Below, piece by piece: positions 16,690-21,747 of a stretch of 21,747 nt of DNA. The DNA lies in contig JADJBU010000014.1 in NCBI GenBank assembly GCA_016703605.1, positions 1-21,747 of the forward strand. Reading direction: 5' to 3'. The notes below the pieces were generated by a model that did not search any database, was not told the DNA's origin, and worked only from the letters and a program-made list of their open reading frames with translations. Each line of letters begins with the position of its first letter. The stretch's first letter is position 1. The position numbers and the translations under genes are program-made. Source of the DNA: Candidatus Villigracilis adiacens (GTDB lineage: Bacteria > Chloroflexota > Anaerolineae > Anaerolineales > Villigracilaceae).

Positions 16690-16731
16690 AAAGTGGTGAG
16701 CAGGCTGATTATACATTCCACTCACCACTTT
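16690..16731 (-). promoter_or_regulatory. Promoter framed by an 11-bp inverted repeat upstream of the MFS gene
   Basis: AAAGTGGTGAG (16690-16700) and CTCACCACTTT (16721-16731) are perfect inverted repeats with a 20-base centre. On the minus strand the centre contains TGTATAAT (-10 box, 16709-16714). A repressor bound to both arms would cover the promoter. As RNA it could also fold as a terminator for the NHL gene that ends at 16761. Confidence 0.55.
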
Positions 16732-16760
16732 CACTACTATGACGTGCGCACAAAAACGGA

Positions 16761-17714
16761 TTACGGAAACTCCACCACCGAAACCTTCGCGCCTGATTGA
16801 TTGACCCATAAATGACCCCATTGCCAAACGCGATCGCAATCGGGCGTTTGAATGGATTATCCGTGGTCTTCTTGCCGCCCAAGCCCCACAAGAACTCTCC
16901 GTCATTATCAAAGACCTGCATACGACCCAGATCATAATCGGTCACACACACGTCGCCATCGGCATCCACACAATGCCTTCGGGCGTGCCAACAGAAGCCA
17001 ATATCTTCGCCCATCTTCCAGGCGTGATGAATACACCCACAGCATCGAACTGCACGTATTTAGTTACGTAATCAACAACGAAGATATGCCCCTGCTGGTC
17101 AACAGCAATACCCGTGGCGTGTTTGAAATTTCCGCCGCCGCTGCCATCGCCGCCAAACTTCATCAGGAAATTGCCGTCGATATCAAATTTCTGCACATAG
17201 GGGTTGCCGTCATCGGTCACGTACACATGCCATCTGCATCCACCGCAATGCCAATGGCGCGCACGAACGACTATCGTCCGTGCCTTCGCTGCCACGTGCA
17301 AAATGTAATTGCCGTCTTTATCGATTTTGAGACGCGATGATTTTCGTTATCCACTACAAAGACATTGTCGTTGACGTCAATCGCCAGCCCGCCAAAGCCT
17401 AGGGTTTGAATTCACCATCACCGCTGCCTTTCTTATCCCATTTGGCGAGCAGGTTGCCATCCACATCGAAGATCAACACGCGGTCACCGCCCGCATCGCT
17501 GACGTAAATATTTCCGAGCAGTTCACCGCCACGCCGTATGGGTCCTTCATGCTGTCTTCATGGTGATCTCAAAGGGTTGTTCCAGGGGGCATATTTGCCT
17601 CAATGGTGGGAATTTGGGTCAGTGAGGTCGGGGTAAATTCTGCTGCAGATGGCTCCGCTCCCCACCGCGGGATCAGCAAACACATGCTTAACAGTAGTAA
17701 ACCGTTCTCTTCAT
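16761..17714 (-). CDS. NHL-repeat secreted beta-propeller protein, frameshifted
   Basis: NHL repeats form six-bladed propellers that bind proteins or ligands. Start is ATG 17714 (MKRTV...) with GGAGG eight bases upstream and a TATAAT at 17744-17749. With one indel the N-terminus becomes a signal peptide (LLLLSMCLLIP), possibly of a lipoprotein, followed by a Thr/Pro-rich stretch and MKDPYGVAVNCSG. Successive blades follow: VFVVDNENHRV near 17345, CYVTDDGNPYVQKFDIDGNF near 17195-17240, ATGIAVDQQGHIFVVDYVTK near 17065-17120, and VCVTDYDLGRMQVFDNDGEF near 16900-16950. The restored end, GVIYGS...AKVSVVEFP, stops at TAA 16761-16763. The role is unknown; secretion and ligand binding are inferred. 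It is transcribed towards the MFS gene. Confidence 0.8.
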
Positions 17715-17984
17715 GCGCGTTCCTCCTCTGTACGTTTTGCAGGATTATAGGCGCGCAGAAGCGATCCACCATACTGGGGAGGGATTCCTGCAGTTAATTA
17801 ATTCACCCTTACGCAGTAGGGGCAGACCGTCAAATCACTGAAAACCTTGTTTGCGCAATAAGAGGGTCGCCCTTTGGACGAGCAAACCTTCCTGTTCCAG
17901 GGCGATCCTCCCTCGAAGATCAGGCGGCTAGTATATCTTGACGGATCGCCCCTACGGTAAATCGCGTAAGGTGAGGAAATGGCG
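17715..17984. other. Gene-free stretch upstream of the NHL gene
   Basis: Apart from the NHL promoter (17744-17749) I see no gene. Words such as GGGGCAGACCGTC and GGATCGCCCCTAC, and two copies of a TCGCCC-like motif, suggest decayed palindromic repeats. Confidence 0.4.
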
Positions 17985-18080
17985 AAAAGCGCAAATTGGG
18001 CGAATTTACGCAAAAACCAATATAAGAGATTCGCAACATTCGCCTTTTCGCGTTAAGATTTTCCTGACTTCGCAAAAGCC
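17985..18080 (+). repeat. Left copy of a ~100-bp inverted repeat
   Basis: The reverse complement of this segment aligns with 21391-21488 over almost the whole length with roughly 80-85% identity by eye. Shared blocks include GTCAGGAAAATCTTAACG, CGAAAAGGCG and GCGTAAATTCGCC. It does not encode a supported protein. The two copies frame the FHA-PP2C-tRNA block. Confidence 0.75.
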
Positions 18081-18203
18081 CTGTTTTCACCGAAGCCCCA
18101 AGTGGACGGAAACCTGTGGTGGAGTATGATTCAGCCGGTTCTGTAAACTGTTCAGGCGCTTTCCAAATCTCCAGTTGACCAAACCATCCTCTCACACAGG
18201 CTG

Positions 18204-20126
18204 ATGCGTAAATTCTACTGACCCTGATATCTGCAAGCCTGGTGCTCCAGCGCCTCCACATCCCCGCCTCCCGCGCAGAGACAGGTGCCGCATCTGTCCT
18301 TTTTATAATGTGGATGCGTCCGCCTTCCCGGTCGTTTCGGGTTTGTGGATGTGACCGACTCAAGCCGGAATTTTCGCTTCGGGACTCAAGCAGGCTGTTT
18401 CTGTGCTCCCCAACGGGCAGCCGCTCCAAGCCGTGAGTTTCAATGAGATGGCGATCCCCTGCAATTGGCGGTCGCCTTCAGCCAGGGTGAAGCGCTGGAC
18501 GCCCGCAACACGGGCAGCTTTGCATCTCGCGCTTCCAACGCGTCTCACGAGGTCGTCATAGACTGGAAAGCAGAAGCCCGCCCCGCCGAACATGCCCGAC
18601 GGTTTGAGTCTCGTCAGCGGTTGGGCCGGTCATCAACCATCCACTCCCACCGATTTCATCGTCGGCTTGCAGGGTTTCCAGCCTGACCTGCGCGAAGCGA
18701 CGCCCAACCTGCAATCGCTCGTTGCGGCTTTGGATGTGGTCAACGCCCGGACTTTCTCCGCGCATTAGGGTAAAACGCGCCGTGCTCTGCATCCCGCCGC
18801 AAATGGAAGACCCCAACCTCGCCGCAGACAGCCAGGCCCATCTGCATCCAGCGCGCGGTAGAAAATGGAATTCGCGTCTTCGTCTGGTACGTGGACGCAA
18901 ACACCACCTTCACAACCACCAGCGCGCGGTCTTCAATAACGCCTGCCATCCAAACCGGCGGGAGCATGTTCCAATTCTCTCCGGCGAAGAACGCTTCCCG
19001 ACCCCAGAGCCTATTTTGCGCCCCTCAGGCGTATTTATCCAACTCAAATACGACTCGCGCCTGAATGTTCCAGGGCAGCACAACCTGATCGTGCCGTTGG
19101 CCCTGCCCGCATCCGAGACAGTCACCTCGGCGGCGCAGACGCTGGACTGAACGTCCAGCACTTGAACCCGATCCCTCGTGACTCCGGCAATGCAGATCGC
19201 GGCAGGCTCCGCCCGAGGGCCTTTCAATACCGAAACGCTTTGCCAGATCGCGAAACTTGAGATCATCGTCGAATTCCCCGATGGCTACCAACGCGCGTTG
19301 ACCCGCACGACCCTGTATGTGGACGGCGTTGTTATGGACGAGAACACCAGCAGACCGTTCAATGAATTCCGGCCGGGATACTAATGTCGTATACCGCAGG
19401 CGAGGCACGAGTAATGGTCGAGGCGGTTGATTTGTTTGGTTTGAGCAAACAGAGTATGGCGCTGCCCGTGTTGGTGACGGTCATCGAAACCTCCCAGCGG
19501 GCGCGGCCTTCGCCCGCAAACCCCCGCGCCCAGCTCACGCCTTGGCGCGATCGTGTTTTAAGGGCTGGTCGGCATTTGCCCATTTTGCTGGGCGGCAGGC
19601 GCAGAATCTCCATCCGCGCCATTCAGGAGGAACGCCGCGCGCAGAACGTCCCGCTCTTAGCCGCTGCCGGTGATGATGAGGAGGCGGCGCCGGCGTACGC
19701 AGAAAAAGCCGCTGACGATTGCCCAAACTCAAGAAGCAGAAACAAAGCCCGTCCGGAGGTCGAGGCGGCGGCTTCCCCTGGTCCAGCTCAATCCCGATGG
19801 TCAGTGCCGCCATCCCGCCAATTGCGCGTTGAATGGGAGGGAACTTATCCGCAGACGACCTGTGAATGCCGCGTTGATCCTGGATGATGCGTCCATTTCG
19901 TCGGTCCATGCCCGCATCCGAACAACCGACGACGGCGGGTACCTGTTGCAGGATGTCCAATCCATCGCCGGAACCTGGGTGAATTTCGAGGCCGATCCCC
20001 CGGGAGGCTACCAGCCGGGCGTGGCGATATGGTAAACTTTGGTCAATTAAGTACCGTTTCGCTGTTGAGGACTACCACACTCCTCCGCAGATCCCCAGGT
20101 TCAGGCCGGCAAATCTGAAGGCTGAT
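18204..20126 (+). CDS. Secreted/membrane vWA-like protein with C-terminal FHA domain, frameshifted
   Basis: From ATG 18204 the frame-corrected start MRKFLLTLISASLVL is a signal peptide. A vWA-like domain follows: ASAFPVVSGFVDVTDSSGNF, LQLAVAFSQGEALDARNT, and later AHLHIQRAVENGIRVFVWYV near 18840-18900. The canonical DxSxS metal site is absent. Ig-like material follows (ETLEIIVEFPDGYQRALTRT; EVMVEAVDLFGLSKQS near 19400-19450). Then comes a membrane helix (LGAIVFLGLVGI near 19530-19580), a basic stretch, and an FHA phosphothreonine-binding domain: GRELIIGRDP, ALILDDASISSVHARIRTTD, GGYLLQDVQSIAGTWVNFE (about 19840-19990). FHA domains bind phosphothreonine, so the protein may link an outside signal to Ser/Thr kinase signalling. 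The stop shown assumes an indel; see the PP2C entry. At least ten indels. Confidence 0.7.
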
Positions 20127-20985
20127 CCGTACCACTGCGCCCGTCTCCATGTAGCCGCCCTCAGTCATGCGGGTCTCTCAGGCACCCCCAACGAGACCGG
20201 TATGCCGTGTCGTCGCTTCCAATTGGCGGAGAAGGATGATCCGCCCCCGTCGTCTTTGCCGTGGTGGCGGACGGAATCAAGCGGGCCATCGCGCAGGGAA
20301 GGTTGCGGCAGGTGGGGCGGTCAAGGCCGTAAGTATGCATGTGGCGAGAGTAATGCGCGCAAGCTGATCAAGATTTTGGAAAACGCCATCCACGATGCAG
20401 GTCAGGCGATTGCTTCGCATTCGGCGGGCGAGAGGCGGAGGAACACAGTATGGGCGCAACCTGCGCCTGTGTGTGGAAAATCGAGAATAAAATATTCATC
20501 GCTTATGTGGGCGATTCGCGTGTATCTTCTGCGGGGAAAATATATTCAGCAGTTGACGATAGATCATACACAAATTGCAGGAAGCCTTTGAAAGGGCATC
20601 ATCACCGCCGAGCAGATGCGCGATCATCCAAATGTGCATGTCATCCGCCGTCACCTGGGAAGTGCGCCTGCCGGAGGTGGTTTCCCACCTGCGCCTCGAT
20701 AATAACGAAACGGATGATGAATCGCTCAACAATCAGGGTTCCATCTCGAACCGGGCGATACGGTACTGATCTGCACCCCCGGTTTGACGGAACCCTGGTC
20801 TGGAACGATGAGATCCAGCAGTTATCCGCGGGAAGCGCGACCTGGAAGCTGCGGCCCGAGTCGCTGGTGTCTCTCGCCAATGAAGCGCGGCGGACATGAC
20901 CCAATATTTCCGTTGTCCTGCTGGCAATGCAGGTGGAGAAACCCTGCCGAAGAAGGGTCTGTTCGGCTGGCTGGCGGGTGGGTAA
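20119..20985 (+). CDS. PP2C-type serine/threonine phosphatase, frameshifted
   Basis: This is a metal-dependent phosphatase that reverses Ser/Thr kinase action. Motifs after correction: AALSHAGLSGTPNE...DRYAV near 20150-20205, VVFAVVADGIGGHRAGEVAA near 20250-20300, and GATCACVWKIENKIFIAYVG DSRVYLLRGKYIQQLTIDHT near 20450-20565. Then RDHPNVHVIRRHLG is near 20620-20660, LEPGDTVLICTPGLT (DGLT expected) near 20745-20790, and GGHDPIFPLSCWQCR-type GGHDNISVVLLAMQ near 20890-20930. It ends KKGLFGWLAGG at TAA 20983-20985. The start is unsettled: AAG at 20119 may be a misread ATG before ADPYHCARLHV. Read without further correction, one frame joins the FHA tail to this protein with no stop. It is paired with the FHA gene as in many kinase/phosphatase loci, but no kinase is in the window. 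Confidence 0.78.
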
Positions 20986-21080
20986 AAACCCGGTATTGCA
21001 AATTAAGTCATCACAGGATTTGGGCAACAGTCACTTATCCAACATCAAATCAAGTTGAAAGTCATTTTAGAACACACAAA

Positions 21081-21106
21081 AAAACATCCCAGAACTGGGA
21101 TGTTTT
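21081..21106. terminator. Hairpin terminator downstream of tRNA-Lys
   Basis: AAAACATCCCAG (21081-21092) and CTGGGATGTTTT (21095-21106) form a perfect 12-bp stem with a two-base loop. On the minus strand it is followed by a T run, as expected for the end of the tRNA transcript. It can also stop transcription coming from PP2C. Confidence 0.85.
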
Positions 21107-21109
21107 ACA

Positions 21110-21184
21110 TGGAGCTTTCAAGGGAGTTTGAACCCTCAACCAATTGATTAAGAGTCAACTGCTCTGCCATTGAGCTACGGAGCC
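21110..21184 (-). tRNA. tRNA-Lys(CTT), acceptor stem mismatched
   Basis: The D arm (GCTC AATGGCA GAGC), the anticodon arm GTTGA-CTCTTAA-TCAAT with anticodon CTT, and the T arm (GAGGG, TTCAAACT, CCCTT) are recognisable. The T loop has eight bases instead of seven, probably one extra A. The acceptor halves do not pair: the 5' side is GGCTCCG while the 3' side is AAGCTCC, giving only three pairs. A 5' half of GGAGCTT would fit. The gene has a consensus promoter and a terminator, so it looks functional otherwise; an assembly error or a chimeric gene is possible. Confidence 0.75.
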
Positions 21185-21196
21185 ATTTCATTTTGA

Positions 21197-21229
21197 GCGG
21201 TATTATACCGCAAAGGGATATTGTGTCAA
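21197..21229 (-). promoter_or_regulatory. Consensus sigma-70 promoter of tRNA-Lys
   Basis: On the minus strand a perfect TTGACA (21224-21229) and a perfect TATAAT (21202-21207) are separated by 16 bases, 18 bases upstream of the tRNA. The -10 box lies within a palindrome GCGGTAT-A-ATACCGC (21197-21211). Confidence 0.8.
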
Positions 21230-21390
21230 TAAACATGTCTGAGGTCTGAGGTGGGTGTGCTAAAAAGTTTGTAGATGAGTTTCGGCTCTTCGCCTCCTCG
21301 GCGAAGGATTTACTCGCAGGACGCCGCCGAGGACGGCAGCTTTGAGCTAGATTACAGCAAACTTTGAAGCACTCCTCTGAGGCGTCCATG

Positions 21391-21488
21391 GCTTTGCAAA
21401 GTCAGGAAAATCTTAACGAATTCCACGAAAAGGCGGATGTCGCAAATTTCTTAATTGGTTTCGCGTAAATTCGCCTAATTGCGCTTTT
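21391..21488 (-). repeat. Right copy of the ~100-bp inverted repeat
   Basis: The partner of 17985-18080 in opposite orientation, with a six-base extra (AATTCC) after TCTTAACG. Differences are mostly single-base gaps and substitutions, showing an old duplication or members of a dispersed family. Confidence 0.75.
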
Positions 21489-21492
21489 AAGT

Positions 21493-21531
21493 GTTACGCT
21501 TGCTGCAAATTTAAAGGAGGTCAAGCGTAAC
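21493..21531. repeat. Inverted repeat GTTACGCTTG/CAAGCGTAAC
   Basis: Perfect 10-base arms at 21493-21502 and 21522-21531 with a 19-base spacer that holds AAAGGAGG. No reading frame follows the ribosome-site-like sequence, so its meaning is unclear. Confidence 0.5.
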
Positions 21532-21563
21532 TGCTCCAGTCAGTTTCGCCTTTCTGCCATGTC

Positions 21564-21594
21564 ATTTCTCGTGGCGCGAGGCGCCACGAGAAAT
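21564..21594. repeat. 14-bp perfect hairpin in the gene-free right end
   Basis: ATTTCTCGTGGCGC (21564-21577) and its exact complement (21581-21594) are separated by GAG. A second GC-rich stem, ACGGCGG with CCGCCGT, closes the window (about 21722-21747). I see no gene between 21230 and the end of the window; 21266-21365 also holds AAAGTTTG/CAAACTTT and CTTCGCC/GGCGAAG arms. Confidence 0.6.
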
Positions 21595-21747
21595 CCTTCT
21601 CAGTATCACGCAGATTTCTCCTCGCTGACGCTCGTCGAAACAGCAGGTTGAACAGTTACGGTCTGAAGCGACTTTGCAAAAACCATACCGAGGGCGTCAA
21701 TATCGGGTGTATCGCAAAATTGACGGCGGCTTGCTCCCGGCCGCCGT

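Noticed and set aside
21110..21184. tRNA-Lys as attachment site of the int-parA module
   Set aside because: It lies about 19 kb from the integrase with ordinary chromosomal genes between, and no matching direct repeat near the integrase was seen.
21601..21747. A partial gene at the window's right edge
   Set aside because: No frame has a recognisable motif, and the sequence ends in a GC-rich stem.

Overview
The window looks like chromosomal DNA of an Anaerolineae-type member of the Chloroflexota. This is inferred from the mix of genes: an R2-like ligand-binding oxidase, a membrane FHA protein next to a PP2C phosphatase, an NHL-repeat protein, a two-gene IS630 and an ISKra4-type IS, and many dispersed palindromes. 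No marker gene fixes the taxonomy. Most genes carry one to several single-base frameshifts, yet their domains and motifs read on in the next frame. This points to uncorrected indels in the assembly more than to mass gene decay. Coordinates of broken genes therefore span the reconstructed gene, and the true start or end is sometimes uncertain.

Region 1 (about 1-6980) is accessory DNA. A Fic-family AMP-transferase gene on the minus strand diverges from a plasmid-like module on the plus strand: tyrosine recombinase, ParA ATPase, a small protein made of two ribbon-helix-helix-like repeats, an array of CCGCAT boxes, a helix-turn-helix replication-type protein, and a DnaC-like helicase loader. Together these suggest an integrated plasmid or integrative element with its own partition and replication functions. 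The tail of this module is interrupted by a complete IS630 element (5866-6949) flanked by a TA duplication. A strong hairpin terminator abuts its right end.

Region 2 (about 7000-11705) is housekeeping. A YgjP-type zinc metallopeptidase and a cupin protein run rightwards. They converge on a leftward corA-SMP-30 pair, with a 17-bp perfect stem between. Further right, an R2lox-NUDIX pair also runs leftwards. The start sites of corA and of the R2lox gene both have an inverted repeat abutting the Shine-Dalgarno sequence.

Region 3 (11742-13137) is an ISKra4-family insertion with 21-bp terminal inverted repeats and an 8-bp target duplication. It sits inside a formerly perfect 30-bp palindrome in the divergent intergenic region between R2lox and a methyltransferase gene.

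Region 4 (13188-17714) holds a SAM-dependent methyltransferase with a leaderless-type promoter and a GT1-type glycosyltransferase on the plus strand. An MFS transporter and an NHL-repeat secreted protein follow on the minus strand. A palindrome-flanked promoter lies between the last two.

Region 5 (17985-21488) is bounded by a roughly 100-bp inverted repeat. It contains a secreted/membrane vWA-like-FHA protein, a PP2C phosphatase and a minus-strand tRNA-Lys(CTT) with consensus promoter and terminator. The tRNA's acceptor stem does not pair. The last 250 bases hold only palindromes.
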